Origin: Asterella californica
Lineage: Eukaryota > Streptophyta > Marchantiopsida > Marchantiales > Aytoniaceae
NCBI GenBank assembly: GCA_036924285.1
Contig: JAYKYS010000007.1
Coordinates: 3,224,001-3,288,000, forward strand
DNA length: 64,000 nucleotides
Direction of reading: 5' to 3'
Shown: positions 22,705 through 34,200 of the stretch, piece after piece
How positions within the stretch are numbered: position 1 is the first letter of the stretch
Layout: each line of letters begins with the position of its first letter
Notes under the pieces: model-generated
What the model saw: the letters and a program-made list of their open reading frames with translations, nothing else
Databases searched by the model: none
What the model was told of the DNA's origin: nothing
Position numbers and translations under genes: made by a program

Positions 22705-24418
22705 TGTCGTGGCGAGAGTCTTTCTTGGGGAGGACGGACCTCCTGACTGTGATAGATCAAAGAAAATGACCAAGAAGGAAAACATGTTGCTGCAGACGAT
22801 GAAATCTCAAAACACAGCCTCTTGTGCCCACCAATTGCAAAACAAACACTCAAACACGCACTCAGGTACACAAATAGATCTCTCCGGAGTAGAAATAGCT
22901 TTATTTCAGTGTCAACTGCTTCACTGTTAAGAAAATATCTCTCTCCTCCTCTCCTGAGTCCTTCTCAGCTGAAAATTCCAAGGAATTTGATCTCACGACA
23001 ACCAAAGCCTTGTCAAAAACGATCTCTTTCAAATAAACCACCTCTGTCCGTTCAATTCTACTGCCTCCAAACCCCAAACTCTATGTCAGATGAAGCTCCA
23101 ACCTCCAAACGCTTGTCTGTCCCTCTGTCACGATCTCCCCGTCCACCTTCTCAATTCTGTCCAGAAAATTTCCTCTCTCCCTGTCTCCAAGCTTCTCATG
23201 CGCTTCCTTGATCCTAAATCCCTAATTCCCTTCCTTCCGCTTCAGCTCTCAGCTCTCAGTCAAAAAATCGCTTGAAAAGTCTCCCCGATCTTCAGCCGCC
23301 GCAGTATTTAACCTAAAGTTTTAAGGCCCCAGCTTAAGCTGCTCCCCTGCTATCCTTATAAGTGCAATCACTTATCACAAGCAGGGCCCTAGCTTAAGCT
23401 GCCCCCCTGCTGTCCTTATGCGTACATAGCTTTATTTACAAAGTTGGCCCCTTTTTAATACAAGTTTCACAGTTGCCTCCACAAACTCTACCGCTTCACT
23501 AATAAAGGTTCACATAACCTCATTCCCCATCGCAAGCCTACTCGATGATTATTTAACTAATTAGCAAAAGTTTCCCGTGCTCTTGATGCCATCCAGAATA
23601 TACTACAAGTCATCCAATGTAGGCCGAAGCCCCAACACTTATGAGGCTGCCCCACAAGGCTTACAGCCCCCCCATATGCGCACCAGGTATCTCCCATAGT
23701 ATATTCAGGATGACATGCGGAGGCTTAGGCCAGGAAGCCCACGATAAGAGAGATATCGGTCTCCCGCCCCTAAGTATAGAGGACATGGCTGCATACTCAA
23801 CATAGACTCCCATCCGGGAGGCCAACATGCCGGCATGCCGGAATAGGAACTAGAGGCCAGGGGGAATTGATCTTGAGACCACTTTCTCCCTAGGCAGGCG
23901 CCCTATCACTAGGATGGCCTTTGGTTCCGTTCAAAAAGCTTTTACAGTCTGTACATATGCTTTACTAAGGAAATCTTCCTGTAAAGTCTTTACTAGCTTT
24001 CTGTATGCTAACTTCTCTATACAACTCCGTTTTAAACGAATAAAGAGTCAAAACTATAGTACTTGTGAACACCTACACACTCATGCAATCAGATTCTGAG
24101 TTCGAGTCACGAATCAGAATCGACGGATTTCCCTCTTTCGCATATTTTTTAGTTTAAAACACGTGCTAACTATTACTTAAAGCACTTTCTGTCAAAACTA
24201 GAAGTACTACGTCGCTCTCCTCGACGAGCTCTACATTCTGAGAACTTTCGCCCTCTTTAGGGTGATATTTCAACCCAGCTAGAGGGTAGCTTGTCAAGCA
24301 TAGCCCCAGCTTAGCTCCTGCCTAGCTTGTTAAGCTGCAGGGCAGCTTTCTTTACACAATATAGAAAAAAATCTCTTTGCACTACTTTTCATTATACAGA
24401 CCTATGTACAATACGACA
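22705..24418 (-). repeat. TyE 5' LTR
   Basis: This is the 1714-bp partner of 14699-16413, with only scattered substitutions between the two (for example ccgtacttttgatg versus ccgtgctcttgatg). The right border is fixed by divergence after GTACAATACGACA and by the CCGT target duplication. Confidence 0.93.
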
Positions 24419-25950
24419 CCGTTGTTAGAGATGATAATGAATTGTTCAACTCCTGATATTGCGATGTTACGATGGATCGCATATATCAAGTCGTTGAACT
24501 CGGAGTTTAGACATATCACAGGGAAGGATAAACCGATGGCGGATATGTTCTCTCGGGCTCGATATGATGGGAAGGATAAGATGGTAGAAGACGTTGACGA
24601 CGTGGATACAGAGTTCTATTCGATTGCATAGACTGGAAGAGAAGATGAGCTATTGGTTGAAGGGTTGTATGATGGTGATTTGCTTGATATCGGGAGGTAC
24701 CTTAGTACGATGGTTAAGCAGACAGGTTGGACGGATGAGAGGTTTCAGAGAGTTCGAAGGAAGGCCTACAACTTCACGCTGCAGGATGGGTTTCTTTGAA
24801 AACGCTCGAAACAGAAAGATGGGGTACCGGTACGGGTGATTTGCAACAAGGAAAATCAGCAGAAGTTACTCAAGGCGTTTCATGAGAGTCTTTGGGCTGG
24901 ACATCGAGGGATTTGAGCCACTTTTACAAAGATGAAAGAGCAGTATTGGTAGAAAAACATGTACAAGGATGTTGTATCTTTTGTGGAGTCTTGTTTGACA
25001 TGTCAGATGTACTCGAACATCCAATATCGAGATGGATTACATCCAACTTATCCGTTGGCAATCCACTTCAAGTGGGTTGTAGACTTGATGATTATGCCGG
25101 TTGGATTGTGGCAGATGAGATACTTGGTACTTGCTAGAGAAGATCTTTCAAATCAAGTCGAGGGTAGGGCGCTTCAGACAAAGACAACTGAAGGGGTATG
25201 TAGATTTCTCTTGGAAGAGGTTGTTTATCGATATGGATGTGTGGAAAAGATCACTGCAGATCGGGGAGAGTTAGATGCACATGAGGCTCGTGAATTCTTT
25301 GCAAGGTGTGGGGTGAGGTTGTCACTGACAACTGCTTATAATCTCGAAGGGAATGCCAAGAGTGAATGCGGTCATCCGCTCATTGTGAAGGCTTTGGTGA
25401 AGGTTTGCAACGGGAGGGTGCGCAAATGACCTCGACTCTTACCATTTGCGTTATGGACAGATCGGATGACATATAGCTCGGTGACAGGTTACATGCCAGT
25501 GGAACTCACCACAGGTCAAAAACCTATCATGCCGATTGAAGAACACGTTCTGACATGGAGTGTGTTATCTTGGGAGGACAATTTGACTAGGAAAGAGCTT
25601 CTTGCGATTCGAATTAGGCAGTTAGAGAGAAGACCAGAGGATATCCAAACTACTTTGGATAGGCTACGAGAAGCACGGTTGAAGAACAAGGTCAGATTTG
25701 ATTAGCGACATCGTTTGAGACCTAGGGAAATCAAGGAAGGTGATTGGGTGTTAGTCTATGACAACAGTCTAGACAACCAGCATAGTGCACTCCGGAAGTT
25801 TTCCAGAAGATGGTTTGGTCCGTATGTGGTGAAGAAGATTCATGACAACGCAACTTACGCCTTGCAAGAGTTGGATGGAACGAGCTTGAAGGTACCAGTG
25901 GCAGGTAAACATGTCAAGAGATCTAGCAGATATCTTGACGGAGTTTCAGT
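24419..25950 (+). pseudogene. TyA RNase H end and integrase (stops at tryptophan codons)
   Basis: This is the continuation of TyA after the TyE insertion, in one frame throughout. RNase H end: MNCSTPDIAMLRWIAYIKSL and TGKDKPMADMFSRA. Integrase zinc region: AFHESLWAGHRGI ... VESCLTCQMYSNIQYRDG. Core: DLMIMPVGLW and ADRGELDAHEAREFF. C-terminal: GDWVLVYDNSLD, FGPYVVKKI and YALQELDGTSLKVP. Stops lie at 24629 (TAG), 24797 (TGA), 24914 (TGA), 24950 (TAG), 25427 (TGA) and 25703 (TAG). At four of these TyE has Trp. The C-terminus is cut near 25950, where LB sequence starts, so the 3' LTR is absent. Confidence 0.87.
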
Positions 25951-27477
25951 GTGAGGATGACTCCAGTGGGTCGGAAGACGTCACACCTCCGAGGAAGATG
26001 GGTCCTAGAAGTGTACCTAGGAAGACCACCTCCCTTATTCATTCGGGATCGGAGATTGACTCGCAGGAAGAGCCGCTGAATACCCGACCGGAGCAAAAGA
26101 CCGCTTCTGCCACACCAGGGAGTCTTCCGAAGACTCCAGAAGACAGAGGATGGATGGATACTCCTCATGCGATGCGAGGAAGCGCAGTAAAGAGGATCGC
26201 TTCTACCATGGGGAGAGATCTTCCACCCCGGAAGATGAGAAGAGTAGCTTCTTCTCATGTGCAGAAGCTGAAGATCATAGTGGTGGAAGAGGCATCCTTG
26301 CCTCTAGAAGATAAGGTCGACACCTCCAACGGATTGTGGAGATGAACCTGTCTTTCGCAGGAAGAAGACTGGAAGAGTTCAGTGTCTTCTTCCACTCATA
26401 GATCCAACCAACTATGGAGTTCCTCGAAAAGAGAACGAAGGTACAAGAGAAGCCCTTACAGCCTGGATTCAGTCTGCGCACCTTGATGCGTCAAGAAGAA
26501 GACCAGAAGAAGGCAGAAGCGCTAGAAGCTAGTCTCCGCACCACGGAGAAGCTCGCAGCGAGGTTCAAGGCGAAAGCAGCCGCTTCTGCCAAGGAGCTGA
26601 CCCAACTGAAGAAGAGCAACCAGGAGTTGCAGACGCGTTTACAGCAGCGCGACCAAGAGGTTCTCCGAGTGCGAGGGAAGATCACCGTCCTCGCAGAGGA
26701 GAAGACGACATGGAAGACGCAGCGGAAAGCCGCAGAAGCACGAGTTGCAGCCGAGAAGATGCAGCGAGAAGCAGCGGAAGCTCGTGCGCAGGAGATGCTA
26801 GCATAGTCGGTGGAAGCGCTTCGGAAGAAGTTCAACTTCACCGCGGGTAGGAAGTTGCTTACCTTGGCTAGAGAGTGGGACGATGAGTCCAAGATGATGT
26901 TGATAGAGTGCAAGGAGAGTATGTTCCGGTACTTGGATAGGTAGATAGACGGGGTGAAGACACTCTATGGACTTCCCTCGACTCCGCCATCGGTAACTAC
27001 ATCTTCCCAAGCTCTAGTATCATCGATCGGTGCCGACATGGAGAAGGAGGAGTTCGACCTCGCTGTGCACTTGGTAGTGACAGCGTTGGAAGACGAGAAG
27101 ACTCCAGAAGACGCCCCGGAAGACATGATGTCTTCTGGAAGACAGGAAGACGAGCCGTCTTCCCAGGTATTCCGCGTGGAGGAAGCGACTTCTCCGGACC
27201 CCTATGAGATCACCCGATCCCTAGTACTGCATCTGTGCCTCAGAAGACCGAAGACGCACAATTCGACTCGTCTTCCCAGAAGACCATTCCGTCTTCCGAA
27301 GTCGAAGCCGAGGAAGACGCAGCCGCAGAAACAGCAGGGCCAGCGAAGAGCGAGGAGAGGGAAGCTACCTCAGTGGTACCCGAGGTAAGTGCAGGGCTTC
27401 CCAGCCCATCAGAAGTCGAGGTAGTAGCTCCGGTAGGAGCAGATCATGTAGAGATTGCCACCGAGCAATCAGAGTAG
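25951..27477 (+). pseudogene. LB element ORF: Ser/Pro-rich, coiled-coil protein of unknown function
   Basis: LB homology starts at about 25951 and matches the minus-strand copy at 47412-47760. The first part is Ser/Thr/Pro-rich (MGPRSVPRKTTS, LPKTPEDRGWMDTP, AVKRIASTMGRDLPPRKMRR). Then about 26414-26806 encodes a long Ala/Glu/Lys/Gln coiled coil, followed by FTAGRKLLTLAREWDDESKM and an acidic Glu/Asp-Asp tail ending IATEQSE at 27477. Frame changes near 26340 and 27230, and in-frame TAGs near 26804 and 26942, break it. No protease, RT or integrase is visible. The layout recalls plant non-autonomous LTR-element proteins. I do not recognise the family. Confidence 0.6.
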
Positions 27478-27548
27478 TTAGCAAACTCAATTGACACTTC
27501 CAGATTTAGTAGGATTGGACATGCTATCTTAAGGGTGGCAGTTTTCTA

Positions 27549-29127
27549 TGTAAAAATAGTTAGGACCCCATGTGACAGCATAGGTAGCGTAGGAGTAACA
27601 CAGTGGAGGGCTAATTGGGAAGAGGGACCGCATGCATGTGAGGTGACAACCTCTTGTCAGCGCCTCTCTCTCTGTCCCTGGTGGTCGCCTCCCCTGACTC
27701 TCGAGGCAGATGGTTAAGTAGGATAGCAGGGTAGGAGAAAATCTCTCTGAGAGCTCTGCCAGTTCTGTAGAATTCGGCAGTAACTGAACATACACACCGA
27801 TTCTACAGGTAGGCGAGACACATTAGAGCAGAGACAGTCTTAGCACACTACACCCGTTGTTGGAAACATACGAATAGTCTTGGAATATACATGAGGGGTC
27901 TGCATACTCGCACCAGCAGTGGTTCGAAGATGTAGATAGAGGTAGTGGACAGTCCAGGAACAAGGAACGGCATCCTCGTGCAGTCCTGTTAGCTAGGCTG
28001 GTGTGTCGAGGAGTAGACGCAGGAAGTAGCGGGAGTGAGCTTCCCAATGCCATTGTGACTTCTTCTCGGAGAATAGATTGTGGATTTGAGTGCAGCAGCT
28101 TCGCTCATGTCTTCTGGGTGGAGAATGTATTGAATTCGCTCCCAATTGTGCATGGGAAGTGTTCTTCTTGAGTGGCGGTGAATGTCAACAGTTGTGGAGT
28201 GTAGCTTGACTCGTTCAGTAGAGCACTTGGGATCTACGTACGAACGGTCTTTTGGGTCAGTGATCACAGAAGACAGAGCAGTCAGAGCAGCGAAGTGAAG
28301 AAGAAAGAAGACTTCTTCCCGCAACAGAAGACGACATCCTCGAGTAGAAGACGGTGCCACAGTACTCACGTTTGTTGTCTTCCTCCTCAAACTATTACAA
28401 GCAGGGATGGCTTGTTAGTCAGGATCCGGACTAGAAGCCTGTCGGAATCTTAATTGCTCTTTTTCATCCTGGTTTCTCTTGTTTGGATTTCTTCTTCTTC
28501 CCATCTTCTCCCATCTTCTCCCATCTTCTCCCATCTTCTCCCATCTTCCCCATCTTCTTACCTTTTTCTAGTGAGCTTCCGATACTTCTATTGAGCTTCC
28601 GTGAAGGTGAATGTCGTTGTAGTGCTGTAGGAAGACAACTTCCGTAAGCAGAAGCCTGGGAAGGCTACAGGGGGCATACACCCTGTGATTAATCTAACCC
28701 GATTGAAATGTGAGTGTGAGAATAAGGTGTAATGACTGTTACTAGTCGACTTCTGCGAAGCAGGACAGCCTTCTGGAGGTGTGAGAAGACGAGCTAAACC
28801 TCCAGAAGACGAGAATCGCTTCGGGAAGACGGTATCAAGAAGACCGGAAGAAGTAACCTGGAAGCAGGAAGATCGTCTTCCCGAGCTTCTTTGTGAATAG
28901 TTGTGTGATATTGTAATTGGTAGTTGTTTGTTTAGGTCCAGAGCACCATTTGGCGTGTCTGGAAGACGTGTTGGTTTGTGTGGTTTTGTGAGAAGACGGG
29001 CTTTTTTAGACAAAACCCGTGTGTTTGTGTGTTTGAACAGATCTTAGAACTTAGAGCAGCGTTACTTGTGCAAATCCTCTGTGAGAACGATATCTTGTAT
29101 ACTAAATGAGCAAAAGGAGAAATCCTT
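27549..29127 (+). repeat. LB LTR (putative)
   Basis: It begins TGTAAAAATAGTTAGGAC, 13 bases after a purine-rich AAGGGTGGCAG, and ends at ...CACTACA. The start is shared with 39207 and the end with the truncated copy at 29128-30170. It is GAAGAC/GTCTTC-rich and contains a CCATCTTCTC minisatellite. Borders rest on repeat comparison only; I see no target duplication. Confidence 0.55.
28501..28550 (+). repeat. Minisatellite, five 10-bp units
   Basis: Five consecutive CCATCTTCTC units, the last one altered. The sister repeat at about 29580-29615 has only two or three, so the array has changed length between copies. Confidence 0.9.
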
Positions 29128-30170
29128 CGTCACTACAAGCTTCCCAATGCCAATGTGACTTCTTCTCGAGGAATGGATTGCTGATTTGAGTGCAGAGCTT
29201 TGTCCATGTCTTCTTGGAATCACTCCCAATTGTGCATGGGAAGCGTTCTTCTTGAGTGACGGTGACTGTCAGCAGTTGCGGAATTGCAGCTTGGCTCGTC
29301 CAGTGGAGCACTTGGGATCTACGTACGGACGGTCTTATGGATAAGGGATCCCAGAAGACAGAGTAGTCGGAGCAGCGAAGAGAAGAAGAAAGAAGCCTTC
29401 TTCCCACAGCAGAAGACGCCATCCTCAAGTAGAAGATGGTGCAACTGTACGCACGTTTGTTGTCTTCCTCCCCAAACTATTACAAGTAGGGATGGCTTGT
29501 TAGTCAGGATCCGGACTAGAAGCCTGTCGGAATCTTAATTTCTCCTTTTTATCTTGTTTTCTCTTGTTTGGATTTTCCCTTCTTCCCCATCTTCTCCCAT
29601 CTTCTCCATCTTCTTACCTTCTTCTAGTGAGCTTCCGAGATTTCTATTGAGCTTCCGTGAAGGTGAATGTCGTTGTAACGCTGCAGGAAGATCATTTCCC
29701 TAGGCAGAAGTCTGGGAAGGCTACAAGGGGCATACACCCTGTGATTAATCTAACCCGTTGGAATGTGTGAGAGATAGTAAGGTGTAACAGCCGTTGCTAG
29801 TCGACTTCTGCGAAGCATGAGCAGTCTTCTGGAGGTGTGAGAAGCCGAGGTGAACCCCCAGAAGCCGAGAATTGCTTCGGGAAGACGATATTGAGAACAC
29901 CGGAAGAAGTTACTTGGAAGCAGGAAACGTCTTCCCAAGCTTCTATGTGGATAGTTGTGTGATATTTTAGTTGGTAGTTGTTTGTTGAGGTCCAGAGCTC
30001 CTTTTTGCGAGTCTGGAAGACGCGTGGTTTTGTGAGAAGACGAGATTTCTAGACAAAACCCATGTGTTTGTGTGTTTGAACAGATCTTAGAACTTAGAGC
30101 AGCGTTACTTGTGCAAATCTTCTGTGGGAACGATATCTTGTATACTAAATGGGCAAAAGGAGTAATCCTG
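29128..30170 (+). repeat. Second, 5'-truncated LB LTR in tandem
   Basis: It repeats 28037-29127 from 'agcttcccaatgcc' to 'cactaca' with an offset of about 1043-1085 bases. The first ~490 bases of the LTR are absent. An LB ORF tail follows directly, so the copy has an internal deletion. Confidence 0.8.
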
Positions 30171-30286
30171 CGACACTACATCTATCTTCCGAAGTCGAAG
30201 CAGAAGCCAAGGAAGAAGCAGCAGCAGCGACAACAGAGCCAGCGACGACTATTGAGCAAGTCACCTCAGTGACACCCGAGGTGTTC
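30171..30286 (+). pseudogene. LB ORF tail, left part (interrupted by TyC)
   Basis: The sequence from 'cttccgaagtcgaagcag' to 'cccgaggtgttc' matches the C-terminal end of the LB ORF at 27290-27390. It resumes at 39037 after the TyC insertion. Bases 30283-30286 (GTTC) are the target duplication. Confidence 0.85.
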
Positions 30287-31193
30287 TGTAAACCCTCTGT
30301 GGTCCTATCGATCAACTACCCCCCGATCTCTCAACCTCCACGATCGTCATCCACGAATCTGCAACATGTCGGGCCTGTCTCTCACTCAGGGGTCACCTCT
30401 GATGGCTTTGATGGAAGCACACCATGAACTTGAAGGGAAAATGCTGAGTTCACTCATTCATAAACTTATCAACTAAAAAAAATCTCTTTAAACACATCAA
30501 TTAAAATCCTCCATTCTAACGACGTCTCTCAAGTTCTCACATGCTAAAAATATCCCACACTCTCTATATTACTCAAGTTGTCATTACGACAATGTGAAAA
30601 CAAGGATGAGGAGCTCTTCTCTACTCCTCTATTTATACATTCTAGGTTTTTACTTTGGTACCCCCGGTAACTCAGCCGTAACTACTTTTACCGGGTTTTA
30701 CTAAGATATTACTTAAGGTAAAAGCATTGATCACATGGGCTTTTTACCTTTTCACATGGGCTTATTCCTTCAAAGTCAACAACTTCTAGAAGGATTCTGG
30801 AATATTCTCAAGGAATCTCGAATTTCCACCCCCCCCCTCTACACTAGGACTCACTAAAAAGGAAACATGTGGAATCTCTTCTTGTTTTTAATGCCCACAA
30901 AGTCCACAACTTTAATCCAACCACTAATATCAAGTCAAAAAGGAGATAAGGGATACTTTCCACCTCCTTTCTACCTTTTAGACAAGATGACATAGTAGTG
31001 CTCACTCTTTAGCAAATATCTGAATTCTGCCAAAAGTACAGCTAAGTTTAACCATAACTAACTTTTAGATAGTCATGACTAACTTGATACATCCTTAAAG
31101 TACTTTGGCAGCCAATAAACATTCTCAACACTTAGTTATAACTAAACACCTTACTAATAGACAAACTTCCTATGTGTAACATAGGTCGTTACA
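30287..31193 (-). repeat. TyC 3' LTR
   Basis: On the plus strand it runs from TGTAAACCCTCTGTGG to GGTCGTTACA. It differs from 38128-39036 at only a few positions, mostly homopolymer lengths. Confidence 0.95.
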
Positions 31194-31206
31194 TTTTACC
31201 CCCGGA
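31194..31206 (-). other. TyC polypurine tract
   Basis: The minus strand reads GTCCGGGGGTAAAA between the gag-pol stop (31207-31209) and the LTR's TG. The second copy, at 257-269, has AAGGGTAAAA in the same place. Confidence 0.7.
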
Positions 31207-34200
31207 CTAAATTTTCGCTCCGTCCTCGGAGTGAAGAGAGAGCTTTCGTCGATGAAACAACTTCAACTTGTCATGATTTACTCGATCAAATCTCCTTCCT
31301 CCCAGCTCCTGAAGGTCATATGTGAAGTTGCTCCACACCTTATCTACAACAAAAGGACCAAAATATCTCGGAAGAAACTTCTTCCTAGCCCTCTTGAATC
31401 TGATAGCATCATACAACATAACCCAATCTCCGACTTGAAAAGGTTTTACCTCCCTCTTGCCCAACCGTTTGTCGTAACTCTTCTTTTGATACGCCTGAGC
31501 TCGTTCCATCCGGATCATTGCTACCGCTCGGGTCTCTTCCAACTCCATGAGTTGCTCCCTTCTTGATTTGACCACGTCTTCTCCTCTCGACCTCTTCAAC
31601 TTTCGTTGAATAGTTTGAAAAGTATCCAATTCGAATTGGATCGGCAACTTGGACTCCACTCCATAAACCAGTCGAAATGGGGAGTATCCAGTAGAAGTCT
31701 TTGTTGTCGTTCGATACTCCCATAAGATGGCATGTAGCCTCTTATCCCAAGTATGTTTCGCAGTCTCAACACCAGCATCTTTGGCGAGCATCATACAAAG
31801 TGTAAGATTGGTCTTCTCCGCAAGACCATTAGCATTTGGTTTGTATGAGGTCGTTACTCGTGGCTTGATAGAAAAGTGTTGTAGCATAGCAGTAGTCATG
31901 CTCCCTACAAACTCTCCTCCTCTATCTGAGACCAACTCTAACGGACATCCAAATCTTGTGATGATCCTCTCCCATAAGAATCTACCGACTTCTGTTTCAT
32001 TGGTCTCTCTCAAAGGTCTAGCCTCTACCCACTTGGTACAATAGTCAGTGGCGACTACAATGTATCTATTGCCTCGAGGTGTCTTATTAAGAGGACCTAC
32101 AAAGTCAATACCCCACTTCTCAAATGGTCCTAACACGAGAATTGATCTTAACGGAGGTGTTCTAGTAGACTTCAGAGCAAATGCTTGACATACGTCGCAA
32201 GTTTTGCAATAGTCTAAACACTCTTTGAAAATCCCTCTCCAGTGGTAACCCGCATCCAAAATCTTGAAGGCTGTTATCTTACCAGCAAAGTGACCTCCGC
32301 AAACAGTTCCGTCGTGAAACTCGTGCATTAGCTTGAATGCCTCCTTCTGACCAACTGCTCTCCTTAGTAACCCATCTGCTCCTTGATGAAACAGAATTCC
32401 CTCTACCATGGTGTAAGGTTTGCATCTCTTGATCAACGCGTTACGTTCTCGGGTATGCATACCTTCCGGAAAAGAGCCATCTGCAAGGAAACTCCAGATT
32501 TCCTTATACTCGTCCGGTATCTCCTCAATGCTTGTGATGGTCATCAGATGCTCGTCTGGAAACGAATCGTCAAATGGTTCTTCTCCCTCATCATCATAAG
32601 CCCTCGACAAAAGATCAGCATTCGCATGCTTTTTTCCTGGTCTATCTTCGATCACATAATCGTATTCTGTTAGAAGGATCTTCCAACGAGCAATACGACC
32701 TTCGGCATTAGGCTTATTAAAGATATACTTTAAAGCCTTGTGATCTGTGACTATGGAAAATTTCCCTCCTAGCAAGTAATGTCGGAATTTCTTCAATCCA
32801 AAGATCACCGCTAATCCTTCTCGTTCAGTCACGGAGTAATTCTTCTCCGCTGGAACCATCTGCCTACTAGCATAAGCTATAGGATGATCATGCCCATCTC
32901 CATCTAGCTGACTTAATGTACATCCGATTGCTACATTGGAGGCATCCGTATACAGAATAAATGCTTTACTCCACTCAGGTTTAGCAAGTATAGGAGCTGT
33001 CACCAATGCCTTTTTCAGCTCCTCAAATGCTTCCTTTGCCTTCTGATCATGCACTATCAAGTCAAAATCAACTCCCTTCTTCATGTACATAGTCAAAGCT
33101 ATTGCTTTGTTTGAGAAGGAAAAGACAAACCTACGATAATATCCAACCATGCCAAGAAACTGCCTCAACTTTGTCAAGTTGATCGGAAATGGAAGATCCA
33201 CAATCTTCTTCACCTTCTCAGGATCTACCGCAATCCCATTCTTGGAAATGATGTGCCCTAACAGCAGACCTTCTTCGCAGCCAAAGATGCACTTCTCTGG
33301 ATTCAGAGAAGCGTTAGCTTGCTCCAACCGCTGCAGAACTTTGATCACATGATCAAAGTGGTCCTCCTTTCTTCCGTACACACAGAAATCATCAATGAAA
33401 TCACGAACAAACTTTCCTATGAATGGTTCGAACACCTTGTTCATGAACCTCTGAAACGTGGCCGGAGCATTACACAGTCCGAATGGCATCACTCGAAATG
33501 CAAATGTTCCCCAAGGAGTAGTGAAAGTAGTCAACTGCTGGTACTCCTGTGCTATCTTGATCTGGTTGTATCCACTATAACCATCACCAAAGTTGTACCA
33601 CTCATGACCGGCAACTTCCTCCAAAATCTCATCTATAAATGGTAGAGGATAATAGTCCTTCTTGGTAACTGCATTCAGCTTCTTATAGTCTATGCACACT
33701 CGCAGCTTACCATTCTTCTTCTTGACAATCACAATGGGTGAAACCCATTCTGAGTTCTCCACCTCATAGATGAAACTTACCTCCTTCAACTTGTCTATCT
33801 CCTCCTTGACCATCATTGCCGTTGTGGGATTGACCCTTCTCTGCTTCTGTCGAACTGGTCTTGCGTGCTCCTCCAATTCGATTCGATGAGTCTCGAGAGT
33901 CACCTCCTTCAAATCCTTGTAGCTGAAAGCAAACACATGGATATATTTTCGAAATATATCTAGGAATCTACTTTTCTCCTCTTGAGTGACATTGATACCA
34001 AACTTCAAGGTAGAGAGTCTTCTCACAATCTCTGCCTCACTCAACTCTTCTTTGTCAGGATCTTTCTCCACTGCTGGTCGAGGCAACAAGTCAATAGCAC
34101 TAAGCTGATGTAATGATTCATCTCGACCACATCCTTCGTCCTCAGACGAGGATTCTTGATCGTAAGAATCTCTGGTATCTACTTCTGAGACACTCTGATC

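Larger units (their letters stand above)
14699..24418 (-). mobile_element. TyE: complete Ty3/Gypsy element nested in TyA
   Basis: Two near-identical LTRs (14699-16413 and 22705-24418) bound a minus-strand internal region with gag, linker, protease, RT, RNase H and integrase in Ty3 order. The flanks carry a 4-bp direct repeat CCGT (14695-14698 and 24419-24422). Removing the element and one CCGT joins the two TyA RNase H halves in frame. A purine tract adjoins the left LTR and a TGG-starting primer site adjoins the right LTR. Internal stops and frameshifts make it non-autonomous today. Confidence 0.92.

Noticed and set aside
25911..27477. LB ORF as a host gene
   Set aside because: It recurs in at least three places in the window with LTR-like flanks and stops, so it is a repeat-borne gene.
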